A stretch of 64,000 bases of DNA from JBFIHF01 sp964411125 (GCA_964411125.1 CAYPJU010000016.1:29035-93034), one strand, 5' to 3'; positions 43,390 to 53,341 are shown, counted from the stretch's first letter. Numbers and translations: made by a program. The notes: generated by a model not told the origin, from the sequence alone.

Positions 43390-44541
43390 ATGATCCACGC
43401 GGCGAGCGCAGAAAAACCCGGGGACGTCCGCATTGGCTGGACGAAGACCGAGGAGACCCGCGAGGCCGTCCGCGAAGTACTGCGAGACGTCGACGCTGCA
43501 GGTGCGGCGCTGCTGCTCGTCTTCTACTCTCCTCACCACGACCCCGACGTCGTCGCGAAAGAGCTCGCCGCGTCGGGAGCGACGTGCGCCATCGGGGGGT
43601 CCACCGCGGGAGAGATCGCGCCGGAGGGTTTCATTCACGGCGCGATCACCGCGATCAGCCTGCGGGGAGACCACGTGCGGGCCACTTCGGCACTCCTCCC
43701 CCGGCTCGACACGCTCCTCCCCGTTGCGAGCGTCGCGACCCACCTGACTCGCCAGCTCGGGCTCGGCATCGACCAGCTGGACCCCTCCCGCCACGTATGG
43801 ATGACCCTGTTCGACGGGCTCGGTGGTTACGAAGACGTGGTGACCCCCTACTTCGCCCAGCATGCTCCCCGTCTCCCGATCATCGGCGGCTCTGTCGGGG
43901 ACGCCAGTGACTTCCGGTCCACCTCGATCGCGTACGAAGGGGAGGCGCGCTTCGGCGCAGGCGTCGTCATCCTGCTCGAATACGACCGCCCCTTCGAGCT
44001 GCTCCACCACACGCACATGGAGTTCTCGGAGCACTGGCACGAGGTGACTTCGCACGCCGACGGCGGACGGATGCTCACCCATCTGGACGGTCGCCCCGCG
44101 GTCGAAGTCTACGCCGACTCGATCGGCGCCGACGTGGAGGCCCTCGGGCTCGACATCACCGGCCACCGCCCGTTCGGCTTCCGCTTCCGGGGACGCCCCT
44201 TCCCCTGCTCCATTCTGCAGGCTACGCGACGAGGTTTCCGGCTCGCCTACTCCGTCCAGGTCGGCGATCGGGTCAACATTCTGCAACCGGTGGACATGAT
44301 CGGGAAGAGCCGCGAACTGATGGCGAGCGCCTCTCGCCGGCTCGCAGATCGCGGCACGTCACCGCAGGCTGCGCTTCTCTTCCACTGCTTCGGACGCTAC
44401 CTCGAGGCGAGCGCCGACGGCATCCTCGACGAGCTCTTCGAGGCGATGGATCAGATGCCGCTGGTGGGCCTCAACACCTACGGCGAGCAGTGGGAAAACC
44501 GGCACATGAACCACTCCATCACGGGGATCGTCCTCGGCTGA
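43390..44541 (+). CDS. FIST domain sensory protein
   Basis: FIST_N (about residues 15-220: AAGAALLLVFYSPHHD, GATCAIGGSTAGEIAPEGF, LPIIGGSVGD) and FIST_C (RPAVEVYADSIG to LVGLNTYGEQWENRHMNHSITGIVLG) domains fill the protein. FIST proteins are thought to bind small ligands such as amino acids and are often joined to kinases or cyclases. This one stands alone and so needs a partner elsewhere. GGGAGG lies upstream of ATG 43390 with short (three-base) spacing; the in-frame ATG at 43321 has no ribosome site. No signal peptide, so cytoplasmic. Confidence 0.88.
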   Translation: MIHAASAEKPGDVRIGWTKTEETREAVREVLRDVDAAGAALLLVFYSPHHDPDVVAKELAASGATCAIGGSTAGEIAPEGFIHGAITAISLRGDHVRATSALLPRLDTLLPVASVATHLTRQLGLGIDQLDPSRHVWMTLFDGLGGYEDVVTPYFAQHAPRLPIIGGSVGDASDFRSTSIAYEGEARFGAGVVILLEYDRPFELLHHTHMEFSEHWHEVTSHADGGRMLTHLDGRPAVEVYADSIGADVEALGLDITGHRPFGFRFRGRPFPCSILQATRRGFRLAYSVQVGDRVNILQPVDMIGKSRELMASASRRLADRGTSPQAALLFHCFGRYLEASADGILDELFEAMDQMPLVGLNTYGEQWENRHMNHSITGIVLG

Positions 44542-44619
44542 CCTCCGCCCGCAGGCATTCGACGGGGTCTCCACCGCGCGCTGTATTTCGTTCGCCTCGG
44601 TCGCTACACTGCCGCCGCC

Positions 44620-45948
44620 ATGCGTCGGTTCGCCCACATCCTCGGTCTCGGTACTTTGCTCGCTGCGTGCGGCCCGCAGCCGTCGTCGCACGAGACTCTC
44701 CGGCAGGGGCTCGGGGAGCCCGTCGAAGGATTTCCTTCGTACTCCGAACGGCTGGTCCTCTACTTCACGAACCGTAGCCGCACCGATCCCCCTTCGTTCA
44801 ACCCCGAGGGAGGCTATGCGCCTACCCCGCCGCTGCGCCACGATCTCGACCTCGCCCGCGCGGCTCGCTTCCACGCGAGCCACATTCTCGACGCGTCCTG
44901 TTTCTGTGAGGATCACTCGTCCTGCTGCCCGTTGGAAGGCACCGGCGACGACGTGAGCTGTGGCGGGGCCGTGACCGGCTGCGGCGCCGAGGAGTCCGAC
45001 GCGCGTGTGGCGAGGTTTGCCGAGGGATACACCGGCGAAAACATGGCCCTCGGTCAGCGATCTGCTGCCGAGGCCGTCGAGGCGTGGACGTTCTCATCCG
45101 GGCACTGGGCAAACATGAACGCCCCCGGAAGTACGCGACTCGGCGTCGGGAACGTGGACACTGCGTGGGTCCAGGACTTCGGGCGCGGCGGCCAGCCGCA
45201 CGTCATCGGTGACGGAATTCACTTCGCGGACGGGAGTTCGACCCGCTTCGGCACCACCTACTATCAGCCCGACACCGGCGGTCCCCGAACCGCCCTCGTG
45301 ATCGTCGGCGGGGAGTGCCACGAGCTCGACCTCGAACACGGCACCGCGGAGCACGGTGCCTTCGAAGCGTCGGTCTCGCTCGATCCCGGGTGCCATCGCT
45401 ACTACTTCCATTTCACCGACGGTGACGGCGTCGACTGGACCTACCCCGATTTCGGCAGCTTCGGCGTCTCCGCCGGCGGCGCGGAGTGCGAGTTTTTCAT
45501 CGACACCCGGCCAGCCGACACCTGCTCGCCGAGCGGCCAGACCTGCATGACCGGCGACACCCGCCACTGCTACACAGGCCCGTTCGGAACCGAAGGGGTC
45601 GGGATCTGCGAAGCGGGGGTGGAGCGCTGTGTCGGTGGTCAGTGGAACGGCGAGTGTCGACTCGAAATCGTGCCCGAAGCCTCGGACACCTGCGACGACG
45701 GGGTCGATCAGGACTGCGACGGCGTGGTTGACGGGGGCTGCGCCCCCGAAGAAGATGCCGACGATCCGGACCCCGACACGGGGGACGACCCGGCCGAGCC
45801 GGACGACGAGAAGCCGGCCCTACCGAAAGATGAAGACGCGTCTGGCTGCAATGCCGTGCGCGCCGACGAGTCCCCGTTCGGGGGGCTCTTGCTTTTCGCC
45901 GCGGCCATCGCGTCGCGGCGGCGAAAGAAACGGAGTCATGATGGTTGA
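44620..45948 (+). CDS. CAP/SCP-domain surface lipoprotein with GC-TM-Arg tail
   Basis: 442 residues. Lipobox LLAAC, then a CAP (SCP/PR-1) domain: LVLYFTNRSRTDPPSF, LARAARFHASHI, and SGHWANMNAPGSTRLGVG, the family signature. A beta-rich region follows, then a MopE-like stretch with CYTGPFGTEGVGICEAG and DTCDDGVDQDCDGVVDGGC. It ends in an Asp/Pro linker, SGCN, a hydrophobic helix and RRRKKR. The tail matches the Myxococcota GC_trans_RRR sorting signal. CAP proteins are often secreted peptidases, lectins or lipid binders; which applies here is unknown. A paralogue follows at once, overlapping this gene's end. Confidence 0.85.
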   Translation: MRRFAHILGLGTLLAACGPQPSSHETLRQGLGEPVEGFPSYSERLVLYFTNRSRTDPPSFNPEGGYAPTPPLRHDLDLARAARFHASHILDASCFCEDHSSCCPLEGTGDDVSCGGAVTGCGAEESDARVARFAEGYTGENMALGQRSAAEAVEAWTFSSGHWANMNAPGSTRLGVGNVDTAWVQDFGRGGQPHVIGDGIHFADGSSTRFGTTYYQPDTGGPRTALVIVGGECHELDLEHGTAEHGAFEASVSLDPGCHRYYFHFTDGDGVDWTYPDFGSFGVSAGGAECEFFIDTRPADTCSPSGQTCMTGDTRHCYTGPFGTEGVGICEAGVERCVGGQWNGECRLEIVPEASDTCDDGVDQDCDGVVDGGCAPEEDADDPDPDTGDDPAEPDDEKPALPKDEDASGCNAVRADESPFGGLLLFAAAIASRRRKKRSHDG

Positions 45949-47767
45949 TCTCTCCCGCCGCCACTACCTGCTCGCCTGCCTCCTCGCGGCTTCCGCGTGC
46001 GACCAGGCTACCGGCAACGATCCGGCTCCCAGTAACGCGCCGTTGAACGAGACGCGCGAGCAGTCTCTCGGGGAAGCGACCCAGGCGTATTACTTCGAGG
46101 GCGAGGGCGCCGGCGCGATGCCCTCCATGGAGGAGCGTCAGGCCTGGCAACTCTTCAACCAGGTGCGGATGAACGCCGACGTCTACGAGATCGTCGACAT
46201 GAACGACCAGCCCATCCCGCCGCAACCTCCGATGTCGCTGCAGCCGGGGATGGTGGAAGTCGGCCGATGGCAAGGACAGCATGCCCTCGCGAACACCTGC
46301 TTCTGTGCCACGAACATGGACGGCGCCGCCGAGGCGGCGCCGGCAGGCAACGCCCCGTTCTCTTGCTGCACGCTCGGCTACGTCGAGGGGACGATCCGAT
46401 GTGTCGGCCCCGTCATCGAATGCGGCGAAGACGGCATGACCACCGCCAACGACCGGTGGGGCACGCTGAACCGCGGCGCAGGCGAGATCCAGAACGAGAT
46501 CTACTTCACGACGGATCAGGAAGAACAGGCGACAGGCCTCGCCGCGGCAGAATGGGCGTTGGGCGGAGTGCTCGGCACCGTGCTCCGCGAGCGCACCGGT
46601 ACGGGCGCCGCGGCGCGCGTCAGCGTCGGGGTCGTCCCCGAGGAGTGCAAGCCCCCCGAAGACACGTGCGCGCCAGGCGGAAACTGTGTCGGCCCCGCGG
46701 GCCAGGAGTCGTGCGACCCGGCGGACCCGGACGCACCCAACGAATGCATCGGGACGTGTGACCGCGGTCCCAAGGCCGGAGAGTTCTGCACGATACCGGA
46801 ACCGGTCGACCCGGCTGCCTGCGACCCCGAGAACTACCCGCGTGCATACTGGTGGTCCTTCATGTTCGGGAAGACCTCCGAGCCGCCCCCCGTGTTCGCC
46901 GACGTGATCCACACCAACCTCGCCGAGGGACAGAACTCGGTCGCCGTCAACTTCTACGACCCGCTCGGTGACCCCGAGCTACTGCAGATCGCGACCGACA
47001 GCGGATGCAACGACCTCGAGCGGACGTTCGTTCGGCCTGGCGACGGAAACAACCCCGGCGGCGACGCCGGCACCGACGGCGGAACCTCCGAGACGGTCCT
47101 GGGGGTCGGGAACACGTATCACTGGGACGTCGATCAGACCGGCTGTATCCGTTACATCGCCTACGCTATCGACTCCGAGGGATTCACCCACACCTACCCG
47201 ACGTACGGTTCGCTCGGGATGAACCTGGCCGCCGATGGCGTCATCATCCCGAACGACGAGACGTGCCCGATCTGGGTCCCCGACGAACGACCGAACCCGT
47301 CGTGTTTGCCCGATGCCGACGAATGCACCGAAGGCGCGACGCGGGTCTGTTACACCGGACGCCCCGGCACCGAGGACAAAGGAATCTGCGACGTCGGTAC
47401 CGAGACGTGCCGCGACGGGCGCTGGTCGGGCCTCTGCGAGGGGGAAACTCGACCGGAGCCGACCGACACGTGCGGTGACGGCGAAGACCAGAACTGCAAC
47501 GGGTTCGCCGACGACAACTGCCCGGTCCCCGTCGACCAGACGCCGGACGCCGGCTCCGGCGGCGCAGACATGGGGAACGGCGACGGTGGCGACGCCGGAT
47601 CCGAGCCCGTCGCGGACAGCGGCGGGACGAGCGACCCCGACAAGAAGGACGATGACGACGGTGGGGGTTGCTGCGCGACCGTCTCCCACCGTCCCGACCA
47701 CCGCCTGCCCGCGTTCTTCGCGCTGCTCCTGGGCGCTCTGGCTCTTCGGCGACGACGAGAGCCGTGA
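45941..47767 (+). CDS. second CAP-like surface lipoprotein with MopE-like and GC-TM-Arg tail
   Basis: 608 residues; ATG 45941 (GGAG five bases upstream) overlaps the previous gene by eight bases. Signal ends AASAC. The CAP-like region (WQLFNQVRMNAD, VGRWQGQHALANTCFCATNM) is more diverged than in its neighbour. It then has a Cys-rich insert, a beta-rich region like that of the first protein, a MopE-like segment (CYTGRPGTEDKGICDVG, DTCGDGEDQNCNGFADDNC), an Asp/Gly linker and the tail GGCCATVS-helix-RRRR. The two proteins are clearly a tandem duplication with shared export and sorting. Function is unknown. Confidence 0.82.
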   Translation: MVDLSRRHYLLACLLAASACDQATGNDPAPSNAPLNETREQSLGEATQAYYFEGEGAGAMPSMEERQAWQLFNQVRMNADVYEIVDMNDQPIPPQPPMSLQPGMVEVGRWQGQHALANTCFCATNMDGAAEAAPAGNAPFSCCTLGYVEGTIRCVGPVIECGEDGMTTANDRWGTLNRGAGEIQNEIYFTTDQEEQATGLAAAEWALGGVLGTVLRERTGTGAAARVSVGVVPEECKPPEDTCAPGGNCVGPAGQESCDPADPDAPNECIGTCDRGPKAGEFCTIPEPVDPAACDPENYPRAYWWSFMFGKTSEPPPVFADVIHTNLAEGQNSVAVNFYDPLGDPELLQIATDSGCNDLERTFVRPGDGNNPGGDAGTDGGTSETVLGVGNTYHWDVDQTGCIRYIAYAIDSEGFTHTYPTYGSLGMNLAADGVIIPNDETCPIWVPDERPNPSCLPDADECTEGATRVCYTGRPGTEDKGICDVGTETCRDGRWSGLCEGETRPEPTDTCGDGEDQNCNGFADDNCPVPVDQTPDAGSGGADMGNGDGGDAGSEPVADSGGTSDPDKKDDDDGGGCCATVSHRPDHRLPAFFALLLGALALRRRREP

Positions 47768-49239
47768 AGCGGCGGGTCCTGAAAATCGTCGGCGGGCTCG
47801 TCCTGCTGGTGCTGCTGCTCGTCACGGTCCTCGTCGTCAAGGCGTTGACGATGACGTCGCGCCAGATCCAGTCCGAGCCCACGGCGCTCTCCGTTCGCGA
47901 AGGGGCGACCGAACGCCTCGCCGAGTCGGTGCGGTTCGAGACGATCTCGAACTCCGACCCATCTCTCATGCCGATGGAGGAGTACGACCGGTTCGCCGCG
48001 TTCCTGCAGACCTCCTATCCACGCGTCCACGCCACGATGGAGCTCGAACGGGTCCCCCCCTGCTCGCTCGTCTATCGATGGCGCGGCAAGAAGAGTGATG
48101 CTCAGCCCGTGCTCGTCGCGTCCCACATCGACGTCGTCCCCGTCGAAGACCACGAGAGCGAAGAGTGGACCCATGGGCCGTTCTCCGGCGCGATCGCCGA
48201 CGGCTTCATCTGGGGCCGAGGCACGCTCGACGACAAGGTCGGGGTCGTGGGACTCCTCGAAGCCGCCGAAATTCTCATCGCCAGCGGGCACAAACCCTCC
48301 CGTGACGTCGTCCTGGCGTTCGGATGCGACGAAGAGGTCGGCGGTACGATTGGTGCGCAGAAGATTGCCAGAATGTTCGCCGAACGCGGGGAGAAGTTCG
48401 AGTTCGCGGCCGACGAGGGCCTGGCCATTGCGAAGGGTTACGTGCCGGGCATCGCCGCACCGGTTGCGCTGATTGGCATCGTCGAGAAGGGCTTCGCCAC
48501 CTACGTCTTGACGGCCCGCGTCGAAGGCGGGCACTCGTCGATGCCACCGAAGAACACCGCGATCGGAGTCTTGAGCCGCGCCCTCGCGAAGCTCGAGGAG
48601 AACCAGATGCCGGCGGGCCTCAACCCCGTCTCGCTGCAGTTCTTCGAAACGCTCGGCCCCGAAGCGAACTTCGCGATGAAGCTGGTGTTCGCGAACCTCT
48701 GGCTCCTCGAACCCGTTCTGGTGTCGCAGCTCGAAGCCAAACCCTCCACAAACGCGAGCGTCCGGACCACGACGGCCGTCACGATCTTCCGCGCGGGGGT
48801 CCAGGACAACGTGCTCCCAAAACAGGCAGTCGCGAAGGTGAACTTCCGGGTCGCCCCCGGCGACACCTTGGAACAGCTCGAAAGGCACATCGTCGAGACG
48901 ATCGATGACGATCGGATCACCGTCGAGCTACAGAAAGGCGGGTTCGGCAACCCGGCTTCCGCCATCTCCGACGTCGACGCGCCGGGGTACCGCATCATCG
49001 CCGAGTCGATCCGCGCGGCGTTCGGGAACGACGTTGTCGTCGCTCCGAGCGCGACGACCGGCGGCACCGACGTCCGCCACTACGAAAAGGTCTCCGAAAA
49101 CCAGTACCGCTTCGCCCCCGTCTTCCTCGAGAAGGAGACCGAGGACACCGCGCGGATCCACGGCGTCGACGAGCGAATCTCCATCGAAAACTGGAACGAC
49201 GCGATCCTGTTCTACGGCGAGTTCCTTCGTCGCCTCTGA
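47764..49239 (+). CDS. M20-family metallopeptidase (CPS1/PM20D1-like)
   Basis: GTG 47764 overlaps the previous stop (GTGA). 491 residues with an N-terminal membrane anchor (VLKIVGGLVLLVLLLVTVLVV). Metal and catalytic motifs of the M20 family: SHIDVVPV, GRGTLDDKVG, FGCDEEVGG, AADEG and RIHGVDERI, with a lid domain (VEGGHSSMPP) between. The overall match is to the vacuolar carboxypeptidase S/PM20D1 branch, which hydrolyses or condenses N-acyl amino acids and dipeptides. Anchoring outside the cytoplasm suggests peptide scavenging. It may be read together with the two CAP genes. Confidence 0.9.
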   Translation: MKRRVLKIVGGLVLLVLLLVTVLVVKALTMTSRQIQSEPTALSVREGATERLAESVRFETISNSDPSLMPMEEYDRFAAFLQTSYPRVHATMELERVPPCSLVYRWRGKKSDAQPVLVASHIDVVPVEDHESEEWTHGPFSGAIADGFIWGRGTLDDKVGVVGLLEAAEILIASGHKPSRDVVLAFGCDEEVGGTIGAQKIARMFAERGEKFEFAADEGLAIAKGYVPGIAAPVALIGIVEKGFATYVLTARVEGGHSSMPPKNTAIGVLSRALAKLEENQMPAGLNPVSLQFFETLGPEANFAMKLVFANLWLLEPVLVSQLEAKPSTNASVRTTTAVTIFRAGVQDNVLPKQAVAKVNFRVAPGDTLEQLERHIVETIDDDRITVELQKGGFGNPASAISDVDAPGYRIIAESIRAAFGNDVVVAPSATTGGTDVRHYEKVSENQYRFAPVFLEKETEDTARIHGVDERISIENWNDAILFYGEFLRRL

Positions 49240-49265
49240 GCCGGGACGCGCTCGAGCGATGCGGG

Positions 49266-50258
49266 TCAGAGCTTGCGGCGCGTTTCGCCCACCGGGTTGT
49301 CTGCCGGTTTCACCGTCTTGAGGTAGCGGTACACCGACCGAACGTCCGAGTCGGTCATCCCGGCGTAGCTCTCCCACGGCATGTGCGATCCGACATGGAC
49401 CCGCGCTCCACTCTTCAATCGCTTCACGAACTGCTCCTCGTCCCACATCCCCGTGAGCCCCGACTCGTGCGGCGTGAGGTTGGGCGCGAAGAACCCGAAG
49501 GAAGGATCGGTCGGATCGGGCTCTCCCTCGACCGCTCCCGAGAATGCCGGGCCGGCCGGTGCGAAGCCCTCCATCGGATCGGTGGGAGTATGGCAGACGC
49601 CGCAAGCGGCCGGCCCGTTCGCCAGATACTCGCCGCGCTCGACCGACGGCTCGGCTGCAGCCGGCACGAAACGAGGCGGGGTCTGCATGCGCGGGCCGAA
49701 GCTACTGGCGAGCATCTTCGCCAGCGGACCGAACTCGTCCGCGGGCACGGCGTTGTCGACCGCCGGGCGCGTCCGCAGGTACGAGATCACGGCGACGAGA
49801 TCCTCGTCCGACAGATGCCCGGTCGCGAGCACCATCAAAGGCATGAGCTGCCCGTTCTTGTCGATCCCGTGCCGGATCATCCGCGCCAGCTCCTTGTCGG
49901 AGTAGCGACCGATGCCGGTCTCCGGATGGGGGGTGAGGTTCTTCGCGTAGTACGTGCCGAACGGGCCCGCTTCCATCTTGTACCCGCCCGATAGCGGGAC
50001 GGACTTGTCGAGCTTCCAGGTGGACAGGTCGAGCTTTCCGTCGGTCTGGGTGTGACAGGTCGAGCAATGCCCGAGGTGGTGCACGACGTACTCTCCGCGC
50101 GCGATCACTTCCGGGTCGTCCGATGCCGCCATGGTGGGGAACGGTGTCTCCGCATACACGAAGTTGGCCGTCGCGAGCTTCACGCCCACGAAAATCCCCA
50201 CCGCCGTCACGATCAACAGCAGTCCGAGCCCCACAGTCTTCAAAACCTTCTTCTTCAT
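49266..50258 (-). CDS. membrane-anchored dihaem cytochrome c
   Basis: 330 residues; strong AGGAGGAGGG before the ATG. An uncleaved N-terminal helix (TVGLGLLLIVTAVGIFVGVKL) anchors it. Two cytochrome c domains follow, each with one haem site, CSTCH and CGVCH, and the NLTPHPETGIG / NLTPHESGLTG loops seen in dihaem subunits of alcohol- or sugar-dehydrogenase-type complexes. Late Met residues (MPLMVLA, SHMPWESY) are candidate sixth ligands. It probably passes electrons from a periplasmic dehydrogenase to an oxidase; no partner is encoded nearby. Confidence 0.9.
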   Translation of the reverse strand: MKKKVLKTVGLGLLLIVTAVGIFVGVKLATANFVYAETPFPTMAASDDPEVIARGEYVVHHLGHCSTCHTQTDGKLDLSTWKLDKSVPLSGGYKMEAGPFGTYYAKNLTPHPETGIGRYSDKELARMIRHGIDKNGQLMPLMVLATGHLSDEDLVAVISYLRTRPAVDNAVPADEFGPLAKMLASSFGPRMQTPPRFVPAAAEPSVERGEYLANGPAACGVCHTPTDPMEGFAPAGPAFSGAVEGEPDPTDPSFGFFAPNLTPHESGLTGMWDEEQFVKRLKSGARVHVGSHMPWESYAGMTDSDVRSVYRYLKTVKPADNPVGETRRKL

Positions 50259-50288
50259 CCCTCCTCCTGTAGGCGACCGTACGTCGCC

Positions 50289-52673
50289 TCAAAGTTTCCA
50301 GATTCTTCCCGCCGCACCGTCGATCCGCACTCGATCACCCGTCCGCAGCTCCGTCGTGGCCCCCTCGACCCCCAGGACTGCAGGGATCCCAAACTCGCGC
50401 GCGAGGGTGGCCGGATGCGACAGCGGCCCTCCGACCTCGGCGACGAGCCCCGCGACCAGCCCGAACGCGAACGACCACGCCGCGGTCGTACCGGGACAGA
50501 CCAGCACATCCCCCTGTTCCACTTCCGACAACCCCGCAGCGCTGTGGACGACGCGTACCGTCCCTTCGACCACGCCCGGAGACGTCGGGTGACCGCACAG
50601 GTCCGCATCCCCAGGGTCCGCGGGCGGCTCACTCTCCTCGGCCGCGATCGCCCACATCAGGGGCCCGAGCAGCGGCTCGGCGGATCGCGGGAACGGGAAG
50701 TCGGGCATCGGACCCGGCTCGGGCCCGAGCACTCGGGGTGGTGGGTTGGCGATCGCCCAACGCAGCTCGCCGCGTCGGCGGTCGAGGTCCGCCGTGATCT
50801 CCTTCCCCGCGAGCGCGTCCCGCACCTCGTCCCATTCCAGAAACCAGACGTCCTCGGCTTTCCGGATCACCGCGCGTTCGACGAGCCGCTCGGCCGCCGC
50901 CAGGATCCCCCGACGAACCGTCGTGAAGGCCTCCGCCAGGACGTTCTCCGAATCGTCCTGGTGCGGACGGGCGCGGCGAGCGCGCCGGAGCAGCTCGTCG
51001 AGCTCCGAACGCCGGGCCCCCACGACGTCGCGAGCTCGTTCCTCGGCGGCGTGCGAGGCGTCGACCCGGTGTTCGACCTCTCCTGCCTGAGCGGCCGATT
51101 GGAGTAGACGGTGCAGCGCCCGCGGGTCTTCGGCCCACGGGGGTGTCCGAAGGTCGTTCTCGAAGAGCCGATGCCCGAACTCGTCGAGAAACTCGCGGTA
51201 CGACTCTCCCGCCCGCGAGTCGAGGTCGCTCAGCGCTGCGGGCTCTTCCTCGAGGAGCGCCCGCGCCTCTTCGTCGGCGGCGATCTCGGCGGCGAGGCGC
51301 TCTACGGCATGGCCGAGCTCGCTCGACGCGGCGCCGTGACCCTCGAGCAGGTCGAGGGTCTCGGCCGGGCTCCAGCCGTACTCCTCCATGAAACGCCCCA
51401 GCGCTCCGAAGGTAGGCCACGTCGCCAGGAGCGCGACTTCGAAGTGAGCGTCCGAAACCTCTTCGATGTGGCGGGAACACTCGTCCAGATGGTGCAACAG
51501 CTCGCGGTCAGAGAGGTCGCCGAGCGGTGTCTCGCGCAACTCGCGCGACCGAGCGCGATACCCGGCTCGCTCCGATTCCCATTCGCCGCAGACCAGCATC
51601 GGCAGGTCGTCACGGACCGCCTCCGCGGCACACTTCATCCTCGCGCGGAAGGGGGGAGCGAGCCTGAGGAGGAGCCAGAAGACGAACTTCGGGGGCACCG
51701 GCCCGTCGTCGTGCGGAGGATTACCGAGCGGCACCACCCGTGCGTAGACGCGTCCGCCGAAGACGGCGGTGTCGACGGTCTCGATCGGGAGCCCGCCACG
51801 AGCCGCGACCCGGGTCATCGACGCGCGGTGCCGGGGGAGCCAGAACGACGTGTTCAGCGGTGGAACGGGGCCCGGGTAGTGCCCGTCGTCTCGAGCCCAG
51901 GTCTGCCGCTCCGGGGGTCGGGTCCCCGGGTCCACCGGGAGCGCCGTAATCGGGCGTGATTGCAAGATCCAGATCTCGTCGTCCCGTAGCGCCCACTCGA
52001 TGTCTTGAGGTCCCCCGAAGCTCGCAGAGATCGCACGGCAGACTTCTGCGATGCGACCACAGACTTCGGGCGTCAGCACATCATCGGAGTGGACCGTTCG
52101 ACGCGGCCCCCCCTCGGGCCCCACCACCCATTGCTCCGGAGCGACGCTCCCGTCGAGCAACGCGTCCCCGAGCCCTCGAACCGCCTCGACCACCACCTCG
52201 TCCGCACCGGTCACCGGGTTCGCGGCGAAGGCGACCCCGGCGGCCTCTGCGTCGACCATCTCTTGCACCACCAGCGCTATCGCGCCGTGGTCCACCCCGT
52301 GTCGTTCGGCGTAATCCCGGACCGCCTCGCCGCAACCGGCGGCGGCGCAACGCCTCAAGGCTTCCCGCGCATCCTCCGTGTTGGCAACCCCCAGCACCGA
52401 GAGGAACTGCCCCGCGAACGATGCGTCCTCGCCATCTTCGGCGACCGCCGACGACCGAAAGGCGAACCGACGCCCCGTCGCAATCGCCTCGTCGATCTCC
52501 CTGGGAACCTCCTCGGCGGCAGCCAACTCCCGCACCGCGTCGACCGGTAGAACCCAGCCCGTGGGAACCGAGAACCCTCGCTCCAGGAGAGTCCCAAGAC
52601 CATGCGCCTTGCCGCCGACGACCTCTCGACTGAACCGCGCAGCCTCCTGCAATGGGATCAGCTTCGCACTCAC
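50289..52673 (-). CDS. PEP/pyruvate-binding phosphotransferase (Rph/PpsA-like)
   Basis: 794 residues from GTG 52673, which overlaps the TetR stop (GTGA) and has AGGAGG upstream. N-terminal ATP-binding domain (PPDK_N: VVGGKAHGLGTLLERGFSVPTGWVLP, FRSSAVAEDGEDASFAGQF, DIEWALRDDEIWILQSRPI), a variable helical middle, and a C-terminal swivelling His domain with catalytic H753 in GGPLSHPATLAREFGIPAV. This is the order found in rifampicin phosphotransferase and its relatives, rather than in PEP synthase, which has a further PEP-binding domain. The acceptor is unknown; an antibiotic or other small molecule is plausible, given the adjacent TetR. Confidence 0.85.
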   Translation of the reverse strand: MSAKLIPLQEAARFSREVVGGKAHGLGTLLERGFSVPTGWVLPVDAVRELAAAEEVPREIDEAIATGRRFAFRSSAVAEDGEDASFAGQFLSVLGVANTEDAREALRRCAAAGCGEAVRDYAERHGVDHGAIALVVQEMVDAEAAGVAFAANPVTGADEVVVEAVRGLGDALLDGSVAPEQWVVGPEGGPRRTVHSDDVLTPEVCGRIAEVCRAISASFGGPQDIEWALRDDEIWILQSRPITALPVDPGTRPPERQTWARDDGHYPGPVPPLNTSFWLPRHRASMTRVAARGGLPIETVDTAVFGGRVYARVVPLGNPPHDDGPVPPKFVFWLLLRLAPPFRARMKCAAEAVRDDLPMLVCGEWESERAGYRARSRELRETPLGDLSDRELLHHLDECSRHIEEVSDAHFEVALLATWPTFGALGRFMEEYGWSPAETLDLLEGHGAASSELGHAVERLAAEIAADEEARALLEEEPAALSDLDSRAGESYREFLDEFGHRLFENDLRTPPWAEDPRALHRLLQSAAQAGEVEHRVDASHAAEERARDVVGARRSELDELLRRARRARPHQDDSENVLAEAFTTVRRGILAAAERLVERAVIRKAEDVWFLEWDEVRDALAGKEITADLDRRRGELRWAIANPPPRVLGPEPGPMPDFPFPRSAEPLLGPLMWAIAAEESEPPADPGDADLCGHPTSPGVVEGTVRVVHSAAGLSEVEQGDVLVCPGTTAAWSFAFGLVAGLVAEVGGPLSHPATLAREFGIPAVLGVEGATTELRTGDRVRIDGAAGRIWKL

Positions 52674-53323
52674 GACGGATCCTCCTGCAACGAACCGACC
52701 CCCGCCGATTCCAGTTCTCGGGCTCTCGCCATCAGGGTTTCGATCGCCCAACGGACCGCGACCCCCGCCGACTCGCCGTCGAGCTTGGAGGGGCCAGCCG
52801 TCAGGTGCGACCAACCGACGATGCTCCCGAGAAGCCGCATCACACCGAACAACTGCTCGTGCACCTCGTCCGGCATGTTCGGCGTGCTCTCTCGGATCGC
52901 ATCCCGAATGACCTGGTTTCGAACCTCGCGAGCGGCCGTCAGCGTCCTCAGGACCCCGCCTTCGGACGCCTCGGCCACTGGAAGCGTCGCCACGGTGGCG
53001 CGGGCCAGCATCTCGTTCTCCCCCATCACCGCGAAGCGTCGAGTCAGTACCCCGAGCATTTGATCGATCATCCGCGCGTCGTCGTCCGGTGAGGGAACGC
53101 CGTCAGCCTCCAGCTCGTCACGGAGCCGCTCGCCGATCGCCAGCAGCAGAGCCTCGCGCGTCTCGAAGTATCGGTACACCGTGCGCAACGAGACGCCCGA
53201 TCGGCTGGCGACTTCGTCCATCGAGAAGGAGTGTGCCCCCTGTTCGACCACGACTGCCGCCGCGGCCTGGATAATCGCGTCGGACGTGAGGGCGCGCTTT
53301 CGCGCCCTGAGCGATTGAGTCAT
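52670..53323 (-). CDS. TetR-family regulator of the phosphotransferase
   Basis: 217 residues from ATG 53323 (GAGGGA upstream). HTH: SDAIIQAAAAVVVEQGAHSFSMDEVASRSGVSLRTVYRYFETREALL. The C-terminal domain is helical and unassigned. It is translationally coupled to the phosphotransferase gene downstream, and two TGACA-N7-TGTCA half-site pairs sit just upstream. The arrangement is that of a drug- or metabolite-inducible operon in which the repressor controls itself and the modifying enzyme. Confidence 0.88.
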   Translation of the reverse strand: MTQSLRARKRALTSDAIIQAAAAVVVEQGAHSFSMDEVASRSGVSLRTVYRYFETREALLLAIGERLRDELEADGVPSPDDDARMIDQMLGVLTRRFAVMGENEMLARATVATLPVAEASEGGVLRTLTAAREVRNQVIRDAIRESTPNMPDEVHEQLFGVMRLLGSIVGWSHLTAGPSKLDGESAGVAVRWAIETLMARARELESAGVGSLQEDPS

Positions 53324-53341
53324 CGTACTTCCCTCAACAAG

